Origin: Bog-473 sp963744935
Lineage (GTDB): Bacteria > Actinomycetota > Acidimicrobiia > Acidimicrobiales > RAAP-2
Assembly (NCBI GenBank): GCA_963744935.1
Contig: CAVUVM010000004.1
Span: 992,001-1,056,000 of the forward strand
DNA length: 64,000 nucleotides
Direction: 5' to 3'
Part shown: piece after piece, positions 16,125 through 25,553 of the stretch
Position numbering within the stretch: the stretch's first letter is position 1
Layout: the number at the start of each line of letters is the position of its first letter
The notes under the pieces: generated by a model
Seen by the model: only the letters and a program-made list of their open reading frames with translations
Database searches by the model: none
Told to the model about the DNA's origin: nothing
Translations under genes and position numbers: made by a program

Positions 16125-18823
16125 ATGGACGTGAACGATGAGGGCTGGCTCCGATGGGAGCCGTGCGAGCCCGACCTCGGAGAGGCGTCGCTCTCGCAAC
16201 TGACGGAGGAGAGCCCACGCTTCTTCGCCGGCAGCCACTACGTCGGGGGGCGCCGGGCGAGGCTCCCCTTCTACGACGACTACGTCCTCCTCGAGCTGGG
16301 CTTCAGCCACAACGACACGGCGGATACTGCGTACGTCCTGCACGGGACGGGGGGAACGGAATGGTTGAACGGGGAGTCGTCACCGATCCACGAAGTGAAC
16401 GAGTACGAGTCACTGGCCCTGAGCGCCGACCTCGTCGAGCCGTATCTGCGGTTCTTCCTGCACTTCCTCCGCAGCGACCAGGGCGCGTTCGTGCTCATCG
16501 AGTCGCCCGACCAGCTGCGGCTCCAAGAGGGTGCGTCCGCCGAGACCTCCGCCCTCAGCCAGCTGCGCGGTGAAATCATGGCCCTGACCTCGCGCGGCCT
16601 CAGCGACGACCGTTACGAATTCGACGGGACAGTTGCCTATGCCGACGTGCTCTTCCACGCCACCTTCGCCGTGGCGATCGATGGGAACGTCGAGATGATT
16701 GACGATCAACCGATGTGCGAGCTCGTCGGCGTCGACGTGCCGCAGTTGCCGAAGCTCGAGCTCGGCGTCGCCCGGCCATCCGAGCGCGAGATCACCGAGG
16801 TCCTCGTCGGCTTGCTGCTCGAGGAGGCGCTGCAGAAGTTGAGCGGACGCGACGAAGGTGGAGCGCGCTGCTGCGCCGCTTCAACGACGGGACGCAGTCC
16901 GGGGGTCCGATCGAGCAATTCCGCCGTCTGATCAAGGACTCGAACCCGATCGTCATCTTGGAGTCGGAGATTCCGTTCGTCGAGGACTTCGTCGCCGGCC
17001 AAGCCGCGCCACACCTGATCGAATCGGGACGAGTCCTCCGAGGCCAGGCGATCCTGGAGCAGAACGACGACCTGCGCTGCCAGCTGTCCGTGTCGGACTA
17101 CGTGCGCCTCTACCTGCTGTCGTTCCACACCTATCGCACCCTCTTCGACGTGGACCGGGTGGCACACGAGCTCTCCTTGAGCGACGCCACCGTCCTGATC
17201 GGGTGCGAGCGGCTCGAACAGGTGCCCGAGCCCTTCCGGCGCATCGCGGACCTCGAGATCAGCTTCCCAGCGATCGACCGAAGCCGGTTTTCCCGGATCT
17301 TCGAGCGGATCTTCCACGAACCGCCGAGCGCTGACTGGGACGAGCTCGGATTCGATTGGACCCGCTACTTGGTGATTGCGGATTTCTACATCCCTCGCCA
17401 GCTCGACCTGCCGGCCGACGAAGCGGTCGAATTCCTGCGCGAGCGCGTGGAGCAGCGCCTGCAGCTGGTCTCGCCCGACGACGGTCCCAGCCTGAGCGAG
17501 CTGCACGGTCTCGGCGAGGCGAGGCGGGTCGCAGAGGACCTGATCCTCGACATCCAGTCGGCGCTGGCGGAACGCATCCCCTGGTCCGCCGTCGACAAGG
17601 GCATGCTCCTGGTCGGTGCGCCGGGGACGGGCAAGACGACGCTCGCCCGCGCCATCGCCAAGGAGTGCGGGATCAAGATCGTCATCTCGAGCGCGGCGCG
17701 CTGGCAGTCGGCGGGCTATCTCGACGCGCACCTGCGCGCCATGCGGGCGGACTTCGCGGAGGCCCGCCGCTATGCGCCCGCCATCCTTTTCCTCGACGAG
17801 ATCGACAGCATCGGGAACCGCGAGACGTTCCAGGGCCACAGTGCCCAATACCAGACGGAAGTGGTCAACGCGATGCTGGAAGAAGTCCAGGGCATCGTCA
17901 GCAGCGGGTCGGTCATCCTCGTCGCCGCGACGAACTACCCGGAGAAGGTCGATCCCGCGCTGCGCCGCGCCGGGCGCCTCGACCAGGTCGTGACCATCCC
18001 GCTCCCGAGCATCGAGGGGTTGGAGCGGATCTTCGAGTACCACCTCTCCCAGCTCGAGGGCGAGGCCAAAGTCGGGAACGACGTCGACCCGCACGTCCTG
18101 GCCGTTCTCGCCTTTGGGCTGACCGGTGCAGACGTCGAGTTCTTCGTGCGGGGAGCGGCGAGGCGCGCCCGCCACGAGAACCGGCCCATCTGCCAGGCCG
18201 ACCTCGTCGCCGAAGTGACGCGTCGCCCGCGTCGTCCCGATTCGGCGCCGCAGCTCGGCCCCGCCGACCTGCACAGGGTGGCGGTGCACGAGGCGGGCCA
18301 CGCGCTCGCCCGCGTCATGAGCTCGTCGAAGGGCGTGGATCTCGCCTTCATCAGCATCATCCCGCGGATGGATGGGACCTTGGGGTTCGTCGCATCGGCT
18401 CCGACGGAGTCGCAGGTCCTCACGCGGCGCACGATGCTCGAGCGCCTGGAGACCACCCTGGCCGGGCGTGCCGCCGAAGCGGTGATCTTCGGGCCCGACG
18501 ACGTCAGCACCGGTGCGGGCGGTTCGAGCGAGCACAGCGACCTGGCCGTGGCCACGAGTACCGCGACGTACTTCGTCTGCCAGTCGGGGCTGGGTGGGCC
18601 GACCGCACTGCTCTGGACGACCAGTCCCAGTCACGAACAGACGGCTCGCGTCAACGAGCTCCTAGACCAGGCCTACAACAGCGTGCTGGCGCGCCTCGAG
18701 CTCCAGCGAGAGCTCGTCCTCCGCATCGCCGACGTGCTCAAGGAGAAGCAAGAGATGTCGGGCGACGAGCTGCGGCGGCTGGTCCGTGCGGGAGAGGCCG
18801 AGCCCTCGGTCCCGGCTCAGTGA
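16125..18823 (+). CDS. Soluble FtsH-like AAA+ ATPase/M41 zinc metalloprotease (frameshifted)
   Basis: About 900 residues if one missing base near 16850-16865 is restored. The N-terminal 240 residues form an unrecognised domain; a second unrecognised region follows. Then comes an AAA+ module with Walker A GAPGTGKTT (about 17617), Walker B ILFLDEID (about 17788) and arginine-finger segment RRAGRLD. The M41 peptidase has HEAGHA (about 18289) and the third zinc ligand in SEHSDLAVAT. Catalytic motifs are complete, but no TM helix is visible, unlike true FtsH. An alternative is two overlapping genes, the first ending at 16931. The stop overlaps the patatin GTG as GTGA. Confidence 0.75.
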
Positions 18824-19791
18824 GCGACGACGCCCAGACGGTCGACCTCGTCCTCGAGGGTGGCGGCGTCAAGGGGATCGCGCTGGTCGGCGCCATCTCG
18901 GTCCTCGAGGAGCATGGTCTCAAATTCGCCAGGGTGGCCGGCTCTTCGGCCGGCGCCATCGTCGGCTCCCTGGTCGCCGCCGAGATGTCGGCTGCGGACC
19001 TCCAGACCGCCATGGAGGCCCTCGACTTCAAGCGCCTGTGCGACGACACGTCCTTCGGCAAGGTCCCCCTTGTGGGAAAGGGCCTCTCGTTCTTCTTCGA
19101 GCACGGCGTGTACGAGGGGGACTTCTTCCGCGAGCTCATCGCCGGCCACCTCGCCGACCTCGGCGTCCACACCTTTGCCGATCTCCGCTTCGACGATCCC
19201 GCGAGCAGCCTGCCCGACCACAAGCAGTTCAAGCTCCTCGTCACCGCATCGGACGTCAGCCGGGGCCGGCTCATGCACCTGCCGTGGGACTACGCGCTGA
19301 ACGACATCGATCCCGACACGCAGTGCGTTGCCGACGCGGTGCGGGCTTCGATGTCGATCCCTTTCTTCTTCCGCCCCGTCCGGCTGCCGATTCCCGGGAA
19401 GGCACCGTCCACGCTGGTCGACGGCGGCATGCTGTCGAACTTTCCGATCGACGCGTTCGACAGGGTCGACGGGCAGCAGAAGCGTTGGCCCACGATCGGC
19501 ATCAAGCTCGTCGCCCGCTGGGACCCCGACCAGGTGCAGCACGACGTGACCGGTCCGATGAGCTTGGCGGAAGCCCTCGTCGGTACCATGTCGAGCTGGC
19601 ACGACGAGATGGAGCTCCAGGACCCCAAGGTCGTGCAGCGGACCATGTTCGTCGACAACCTCGGGGTCAAGTCGACCGACTTCGACATCGACAAGGGCAC
19701 GCAGTCGAAGCTCTTCGAAAGCGGGCGGTCTGCAGCCGAGCGGTTCCTCAAGGACCAGTGGCCCCTGGTTGCTGACAACGGGCGCGACTGA
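18820..19791 (+). CDS. Patatin-like phospholipase
   Basis: 323 residues with every patatin signature: the oxyanion glycine block EGGGVKG (residues 13-19), nucleophile elbow GSSAG (Ser43) and the catalytic Asp in VDGGMLSNFP (about residue 203). No signal peptide, so it acts inside the cell, probably on membrane lipids. Translation is coupled to the FtsH-like gene through GTGA. Patatins act as membrane-degrading effectors in several bacterial immune systems (known for CapV of CBASS), but no nucleotide cyclase is present here. A protease-controlled lipase is a reasonable hypothesis. Confidence 0.88.
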   Translation: MSDDAQTVDLVLEGGGVKGIALVGAISVLEEHGLKFARVAGSSAGAIVGSLVAAEMSAADLQTAMEALDFKRLCDDTSFGKVPLVGKGLSFFFEHGVYEGDFFRELIAGHLADLGVHTFADLRFDDPASSLPDHKQFKLLVTASDVSRGRLMHLPWDYALNDIDPDTQCVADAVRASMSIPFFFRPVRLPIPGKAPSTLVDGGMLSNFPIDAFDRVDGQQKRWPTIGIKLVARWDPDQVQHDVTGPMSLAEALVGTMSSWHDEMELQDPKVVQRTMFVDNLGVKSTDFDIDKGTQSKLFESGRSAAERFLKDQWPLVADNGRD

Positions 19792-19901
19792 GCGATGCAG
19801 AGCCAGCCCGGCGCGTCTTCCAACCCCATTGCCGACTTCCTTCACCGTCGTATTTCTCCGCCTCAGCACCCGGCTCTGGCGGCTAGTCCGTGGAGCGCTA
19901 C

Positions 19902-20642
19902 ATGTCAGAAGACGTCAAGATATTTTCCCTCGAGTCGAACGACACCTTGGATCGGATCTTTCAGTCCGTGCTGGTACCCGCCTTCTCCGCCGAAGAACTC
20001 GAGCCGCTAGAGAGTCTCCGCGGGTATCTGGAGTCCAATCCTGTCGAAGCGTTCGGGCTCTATGCAGCCGACTCCAGCGGTCCGATCGGCTGTTGCATCT
20101 ACTATCCCTACCCCGAGGCGAACTCCTTGCTTCTGGGCTACATGGCAGTGGTGTCGAACGAGAGGAGCGGGGGGGTCGGGACCCGGCTCTTTGAGGCCAG
20201 TCGCGACGAGTGGTTCGGCTCGAATCAGTACGAGCTCGTCCTGGCCGAACTCGACGATCCTCGTGTCTACCCAGTGGTAAACGGAATAAGTCCGCAGCGG
20301 CGGATCGAGTTTTACTCCAAACTCGGCGCCGAGCTGATCTGTGGGCCCTACTTCCAACCATGCGTGAGGCCCGGCAGCCAGCGCGTGTACGACATGCTTC
20401 TCGTCAAACTCGGTGGCACCGCCCGGTCTCTGCGCGCCTCTCCACCGGGGGTACCGGCCCACATCGTCGCCGCCTTCCTACGCGAATACTTCTCGGAGGA
20501 GGAGGACACGCGGGACGCCGACGCTGGTGATCTCCAGTGGTTGATGGAAGCGTACGAAGGGAAGGGCAGCATTCCGGTGCTGCCAGTCGCCGACTACTGC
20601 GATTACGACGCACCGACCGTTCCCAGTCGACGTTCGCGATGA
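19902..20642 (+). CDS. GNAT-family N-acetyltransferase
   Basis: 246 residues. The acetyl-CoA binding motif is in ERSGGVGTRLFEASRDE (R-x-x-G-x-G type), preceded by the beta-strand LLGYMAVVSNE. A C-terminal extension of about 70 residues goes beyond the usual GNAT core. The stop overlaps the amine oxidase start as ATGA. It is 110 bp downstream of the patatin gene, and base composition becomes visibly more AT-rich here than in the two preceding genes. Acceptor unknown. Confidence 0.72.
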   Translation: MSEDVKIFSLESNDTLDRIFQSVLVPAFSAEELEPLESLRGYLESNPVEAFGLYAADSSGPIGCCIYYPYPEANSLLLGYMAVVSNERSGGVGTRLFEASRDEWFGSNQYELVLAELDDPRVYPVVNGISPQRRIEFYSKLGAELICGPYFQPCVRPGSQRVYDMLLVKLGGTARSLRASPPGVPAHIVAAFLREYFSEEEDTRDADAGDLQWLMEAYEGKGSIPVLPVADYCDYDAPTVPSRRSR

Positions 20643-22015
20643 CCGAGTCATCCGACTACGTCGTGGTCGGCGCCGGGCTCGCAGGACTCTCGGTGGCGAC
20701 CCAGCTCCGCCATCGTGGAGCGTCCGTTACCATCCTCGAAGCACGCGATCGAGTCGGGGGCAGGATCTTGAGCGACTCGGTGCCCGATCCTGCTGGCGGA
20801 CCACACCTGGTCCTTGACCTGGGTGCCCAGTGGGTAGGACCCGAGCAAACCCGAATGATGGGATTGATCGACGACCTCGGTCTAAAGCGGCTCGACGAAG
20901 GTACAGCCGGCAAGGTGAGCTGGTCGGTCGCGGGACAAACGAGCCTTGGCAGCGCTGTTCTTCCAAGGGTCGGTCCGCGTACCTTCGTGGAGCTGCTTGC
21001 AGTTACCGCGGCGATTTGGCTGATGTATCGGCGGCTGCCTGGCGCCGCGCCATGGTCGGGCAGACCCGCGACTCGTTTGGACCGTACGACAGCTGAGGAT
21101 TGGACAAATCGACTGGTTCGCACTGCGGCCGGCCGGGCGATCTCGCAGCTCTATGTCCGGGGGAATGCGGCGATAGAACCGTCAGAAGCATCGGCATACG
21201 CGATTCTTTCGTACATCCGAGGGTGCGGGTCGCTGGGCAACGTGACACGTGCCGAGAGCTTCCGGATCGCCGAGGGTGCATTTGAGGTCCCCCGTCGATT
21301 GTCGATTCCGCTTCTTGATTCGATCCGTTTGGGGAGCCCAGTGCGCGCAATCCGTCAAGACTCACAGAGTGTCACGGCCGAAACGGACAGCGGAGTGGTC
21401 CGCGGACGTCGAATTGTCATTTGCCTCCCGGACGTGCTCGCGAACGACATTCAATTTGATCCTCCCTTGCCCCAAAAGAAGGCGGCCATGATGTCCAAGG
21501 CAAGCATGGGATCGTGCGTCAAGTTTTACGCGGTCTATAACCGGCCCTTCTGGCGATCAGCCGGCCTCAGCGGCACGATTTTGAGCAACGATCACCCTGT
21601 CAGCTTGACGTACGACAATTCGCCCAGCGACGGTCGGGGGTCAGGCGTGATCGTCGGGTTTGTGCTGGGCGACCAAGCGCGTCAGATGAACTTCTTGCCC
21701 AGACAAGAGCAGGAGGCAGCCATTCTCGCCTCGCTACGCCACTTCTTTGGTCGTGAGGCTGAACAACCTGGAGCCCTGGTGCTTCAGAACTGGAACCAAG
21801 AGCAATGGTCTCGAGGGGCGTATTCGATGCACTTTCCACCAGGAGTCTTGACCAGCGCGGGAGCAGCACTCAACGAACCTTGCGGCCGAGTGCACTGGGC
21901 CGGCACCGATTCATCAATCGAATGGTGCGGTTACATGGAAGGGGCGGTCCGTTCGGCGGATCGAGCAGTTCGAGAGATCGTCGCTCAAGCGGACTGGCAA
22001 CCCTGTCATGGATGA
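20639..22015 (+). CDS. FAD-dependent amine oxidase-family protein
   Basis: 458 residues. The N-terminal dinucleotide-binding motif is VVVGAGLAGLSVATQL, followed by EARDRVGGRI. The C-terminal FAD motif region is VHWAGTDSSIEWCGYMEGAVRSA. The length and both FAD segments fit the flavin monoamine oxidase/protoporphyrinogen oxidase superfamily. It overlaps the GNAT gene by 4 nt and the next gene by 8 nt. Coupling of an acetyltransferase and an amine oxidase suggests chemistry on the same amine, for example a polyamine (inference). Confidence 0.87.
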   Translation: MTESSDYVVVGAGLAGLSVATQLRHRGASVTILEARDRVGGRILSDSVPDPAGGPHLVLDLGAQWVGPEQTRMMGLIDDLGLKRLDEGTAGKVSWSVAGQTSLGSAVLPRVGPRTFVELLAVTAAIWLMYRRLPGAAPWSGRPATRLDRTTAEDWTNRLVRTAAGRAISQLYVRGNAAIEPSEASAYAILSYIRGCGSLGNVTRAESFRIAEGAFEVPRRLSIPLLDSIRLGSPVRAIRQDSQSVTAETDSGVVRGRRIVICLPDVLANDIQFDPPLPQKKAAMMSKASMGSCVKFYAVYNRPFWRSAGLSGTILSNDHPVSLTYDNSPSDGRGSGVIVGFVLGDQARQMNFLPRQEQEAAILASLRHFFGREAEQPGALVLQNWNQEQWSRGAYSMHFPPGVLTSAGAALNEPCGRVHWAGTDSSIEWCGYMEGAVRSADRAVREIVAQADWQPCHG

Positions 22016-24737
22016 TTCGGTCAGCGCCGCGACGCGGGTGGCATCGAAGCTGGAATCCACGACAAGGAAATCCAAGCTGACACTTGCCATCCCAGAGGCA
22101 TCGTTTCGCCAATTCCTGAAGAACCGTCAACTCACGGCGCCGGAAGAGCACGATCGAAGGTCCGATCAGGACAAAGAGGACCATGAGTCAGAGGCACCAT
22201 CCCTCGATGCTGTGAAATCAGCCCTGGGCGAGATCCTTGGCGAACTCGAACTCGAATTGGGTGAACGCTGGCTCGGCGAGACCACGACTGCTTTCAACCC
22301 GGCCTTGCGCTTCCATGTTCGGCGGGGAACTGGCGGTGCGGGTGCGACTCAAGACAACGAGGTGGCCGATCATTCCAACGCGACGAGGTACGAAGTACTC
22401 GAGAGCTTCGCCGCCGATTATCTCCTCGAGGTTCTCAAGACCACCTGCCCCCCAGATCGCGGCATGCTGTCAACTGAGAGACGGGCGGTCCTGCTTCTCG
22501 AGCTCGGCCTCGCATGCTCGGCGCTCTGGGACGCGTCCCTCTGCTACAAGACGATCGAATCAGCCTGTCGCGCTGGTAAGAGATTCATAGAGCCGAGCGA
22601 TCAGCCCTCCGTCGTGCTTCTCAAAGCGGCGACCGCATGGCTCGAAATGACCTACCAGGACTCCCTACTGTTCAAGCAGATCAACCGTGGCTATCCGGCC
22701 AATGTGCGTCACGCTCTCAAGGAGGCGCTGTCCGTACTTGACCAGGTCGAGGGTCAACTCGCTGGCGCGCTGAATGCCCTTCCGGCAGACGATCAGGTTG
22801 AACTGAAGGAAGGGCTGACATCGGCGCTCACGCGGTGCCAAGCGAACAAGACCTTCTACCAGGCGATCAACGAGGTCACGCTTTGTCTCGAATCCTTCGA
22901 GAGTTGGATCGAAAGGGAGCCTCGCGTTGGTTCTCCGACACCTCCCCTGGCGGCACACGATCGGGATGAACGACTGGGTCGCTTGATCGAAGAGGTCGAT
23001 CGTGCCTTGTCAGATCTCGACCAGGTAGCCGGGGAGCTTCGAAAGGATGAAGCGACAGCAATCACAGCGTCCCGGTTCGAACCTTGGCGACAGCTCCTTG
23101 TCAACTTGGGCGAGACCCTGCGGTCCCGCTGCGCGGACGGTCCGGCGCCAACCAAGGTATTTGTCCCGCAGAGGGTGTCGGTCCTCTACTGCTTCCCGTT
23201 TGCAGTCGACTTTGCGCACAGAAAACACCGGCAAGACGACGTCGAAAACTACATCAAGTCTCTTGACCCACAGCTCGTTCCGTATGCGGCAACGCTGGGG
23301 TCAGCCCCGCAAGGCCCGGACGCGACAGCCGATCCAACGGGCAGCCTTGCCCCTGATCTGCGGAAGCACCTCTCAGATCTCTTCCCCGAATACGAATCGT
23401 CGACCCCCGCCGTCACACAGCTCCCGGTCAGCGCGTTCTGGCTCGGATCCGGGGACGGGATCTATGGAGGCAGGAAGGTTGTCCTCCCCGAGGTGACCAT
23501 AGGTGGCAAGCGCCATAGCGCGTGGCTCGAGCTCAGCCGGATGGGTAATCACAGCCTCTGCGTCGCTCCGAACGAACCTCTGGAGGCCACGGGCGAGCGG
23601 GCGAAGACCCCGTACCCCCACGATGTGTATCGCACCTTGCGAGCGGGAACCCCTTGGGCCCTCGGCGAAGAGGTGGAGGTCAAGAGCGGGGCAACGACGG
23701 CACGGTGGGAAAACATGCACCTCTTTGCCCAAGACGTCGTTCTGGCAACAGCCCGCGCGTTGTGTGGCACCGAGAAACCAGATGGCGTGAAGATCGCCCA
23801 AATTCCCCCGTACATGCCCGGCAACCTGCACGAGGTCGTGAAGGTGCAGACGGATGTTCCGATCGCAGCACCGGGTTCTGCACCCATCGAGACCGTTCTT
23901 GGCGCGCAGGTACTGCTCAGCTCAGCCAATCTGGTAGCGAGCACGCTCGATGAGTGGCTGCGTGCGCCGGCACCCATGTCAACGGCCAATGGTGTGGGAG
24001 AACCGGGCGGATCCAGCCATGGGCGGACCCTTCCGCTTCCGATCCTCGGTTTCGCCGGTGACTGGTTCGCGCATACCGGAGACATGACCGTCTTCGGGAT
24101 AGTCGCGGTGCCGGACTGGCTCTGGGGTGCTTACCTCGAGGTGGCCCAATTTGCCGCCAGCTGGGTACCTCGGCTTGAAATGTGGAGCACGCGCCTTGAG
24201 GAGGTCATCAGGACGGCCCACGGCGGTGATCATCGCTCACAGAGATCTTCTGAATCGTTGCGGATGGTCGACCAAAGCATTCGCCGTCAGACTTCTGAAC
24301 TGCGATCCTCCCAACTCTGCCAGAGCCAGCTTCACCGACGGTTCCTCGACCTCTTCCTGGACGAAAGTGGCGTCCTAACACTCGCGAATGAGTTGGAGGA
24401 GCAGCTCGTGGCGGCCGAACGTCTGGCTGACTGGTACGACGAGCGACGAAGGAGTGCGTCGGAAGATGCTCGTAACTTCCTTCTCCTTCTTATAGGGCTC
24501 TTCAGCGTCTTTGGCTTAGCCAGCTATCTCAGCCTGGCCAATGGCACAACACCAGAAGGAAAGTACAGAGGATTCTTCGGGTTGCTCAACTCCGATCCTT
24601 CAGTCGAAGTGCACATCGTGCTCGGCGTCTTCCTCGCGTTGGTGCTGATCTGCGTGTGGCTGCTCTTTCTGAGAGGTCGCATGCTCACGAAGATGCGCCA
24701 ATTCCGTAACTGGCTCAGGGGGAAGCCCAGAACCTGA
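22008..24737 (+). CDS. Large unrecognised protein with two C-terminal TM helices
   Basis: 909 residues, no family identified with confidence. A polar, Glu-rich N-terminal region (1-350) with helical segments is followed by a central globular part (about 380-750) with LPVSAFWLGSGDGIYGG and a Trp-rich patch. A coiled-coil-like stretch (about 770-820) leads into two TM helices, about 823-843 (LLLLIGLFSVFGLASYLSL) and 869-889 (IVLGVFLALVLICVWLLFL), and a basic tail. Soluble sensor-like bulk plus a terminal two-helix anchor resembles effector architectures of bacterial conflict proteins such as CATRA-type proteins, but that is only an impression. It overlaps the amine oxidase gene by 8 nt. Confidence 0.8.
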   Translation: MDDSVSAATRVASKLESTTRKSKLTLAIPEASFRQFLKNRQLTAPEEHDRRSDQDKEDHESEAPSLDAVKSALGEILGELELELGERWLGETTTAFNPALRFHVRRGTGGAGATQDNEVADHSNATRYEVLESFAADYLLEVLKTTCPPDRGMLSTERRAVLLLELGLACSALWDASLCYKTIESACRAGKRFIEPSDQPSVVLLKAATAWLEMTYQDSLLFKQINRGYPANVRHALKEALSVLDQVEGQLAGALNALPADDQVELKEGLTSALTRCQANKTFYQAINEVTLCLESFESWIEREPRVGSPTPPLAAHDRDERLGRLIEEVDRALSDLDQVAGELRKDEATAITASRFEPWRQLLVNLGETLRSRCADGPAPTKVFVPQRVSVLYCFPFAVDFAHRKHRQDDVENYIKSLDPQLVPYAATLGSAPQGPDATADPTGSLAPDLRKHLSDLFPEYESSTPAVTQLPVSAFWLGSGDGIYGGRKVVLPEVTIGGKRHSAWLELSRMGNHSLCVAPNEPLEATGERAKTPYPHDVYRTLRAGTPWALGEEVEVKSGATTARWENMHLFAQDVVLATARALCGTEKPDGVKIAQIPPYMPGNLHEVVKVQTDVPIAAPGSAPIETVLGAQVLLSSANLVASTLDEWLRAPAPMSTANGVGEPGGSSHGRTLPLPILGFAGDWFAHTGDMTVFGIVAVPDWLWGAYLEVAQFAASWVPRLEMWSTRLEEVIRTAHGGDHRSQRSSESLRMVDQSIRRQTSELRSSQLCQSQLHRRFLDLFLDESGVLTLANELEEQLVAAERLADWYDERRRSASEDARNFLLLLIGLFSVFGLASYLSLANGTTPEGKYRGFFGLLNSDPSVEVHIVLGVFLALVLICVWLLFLRGRMLTKMRQFRNWLRGKPRT

Positions 24738-24786
24738 GGCGATTCTTCGCACGGATACAAGCGGAGGAGATAGGTCGGTCGCTCCG

Positions 24787-25356
24787 TCAGGCGCCCGGCG
24801 GCACCTCCCACAAGCCAACGGACGCGCCGCCGAGGGGGTAGTGCCCCGGCAACCGCTCTCCCGACATGGCCCGCTCCATGCGCTCTTGCATGCCGGGCAG
24901 GAGCGTGCCGTCCTTGATCATCGCCATGAACGTGGCGCCCGCATTGCCGACGTCGAAGAAGTCACGCTGCCACGACCATTTGAAGTCGCCGCCGTAGCGG
25001 AACCACGATCCGCCCAGGCCGGCAATCTCGTACTGTGAGCCGTCGGCCCGGGTGGCGTCGGCCACCTGCTTCCACAGGCCCAGAACTTCACCTTGCTGGT
25101 CGTCGATCAGCACCTTTTGGTACGGATAGGTCCAGCCTTCGAGCCCCGCCATCTCGTGCCCGAGGGCGATGGCGCGGATCTCCTCGCGACCCACAGCCAT
25201 GAACTCGTCGTTCGGCCCGACGTTCCAGCCATAGGTGGCGTCCTCGGTGTAGAGGTCGGCCATGTGTTGCCAGTTCTTCTTGGCCTCGCCCTGGCGGTTC
25301 GCCTCGAGCCAGCGCTCGACCATCTCCTCCAGCTCGGCACGCGGGTAAGCGGGCAT
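24787..25356 (-). CDS. SnoaL/NTF2-like protein of the cyp51 operon
   Basis: 189 residues of the nuclear-transport-factor-2-like fold (EEMVERWLEANRQGEAKKNWQHMADLYTEDATYGW...). It has a C-terminal extension of about 50 residues. Members are often small hydrolases/isomerases or of unknown role. It is the last gene of the cyp51 operon, 2 nt after the ferredoxin, in the position of Rv0762c in Mycobacterium tuberculosis (homology to that gene not checked). Confidence 0.82.
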   Translation of the reverse strand: MPAYPRAELEEMVERWLEANRQGEAKKNWQHMADLYTEDATYGWNVGPNDEFMAVGREEIRAIALGHEMAGLEGWTYPYQKVLIDDQQGEVLGLWKQVADATRADGSQYEIAGLGGSWFRYGGDFKWSWQRDFFDVGNAGATFMAMIKDGTLLPGMQERMERAMSGERLPGHYPLGGASVGLWEVPPGA

Positions 25357-25358
25357 TG

Positions 25359-25553
25359 TCAGTCCTCCTCAATCGAGAGCGCATGGGTGGGGCAGTACTT
25401 CACGGCCAGCAGGACCTGCTCGCGCAAATCCGCCGGCGGCTCGGGCTGGAGGATCGTGAGGTCCCCCTGTTTCGACACCGAGAACACGGTCGGCGCCTCG
25501 CCTTCGCAGGCGGCGTGACCCTGGCACAGGTCCCGGTCGACGACGATCCTCAC
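25359..25553 (-). CDS. Ferredoxin, 3Fe-4S type (P450 electron donor)
   Basis: 64 residues. Cysteine pattern CQGHAAC and CP near the C-terminus (VKYCPTHALS); His replaces a fourth ligand, as in 3Fe-4S ferredoxins that serve actinobacterial P450s. It overlaps the CYP51 stop by 4 nt. It should pass electrons to CYP51 and perhaps the second P450, with a reductase encoded elsewhere. Equivalent position to Rv0763c. Confidence 0.93.
   Translation of the reverse strand: MRIVVDRDLCQGHAACEGEAPTVFSVSKQGDLTILQPEPPADLREQVLLAVKYCPTHALSIEED

Noticed and set aside
16840..16870. Programmed ribosomal frameshift in the FtsH-like gene
   Set aside because: No slippery heptamer or downstream structure is evident, and other genes in the window show comparable single-base breaks.
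16706..18634. Long antisense open frame opposite the FtsH-like gene
   Set aside because: High-GC codon bias leaves the opposite strand open; the plus strand carries complete AAA+/M41 motifs while the antisense product shows none.
18820..19791. Patatin as CapV of a CBASS operon
   Set aside because: No CD-NTase/cyclase or ancillary Cap gene lies nearby; a different control is needed.
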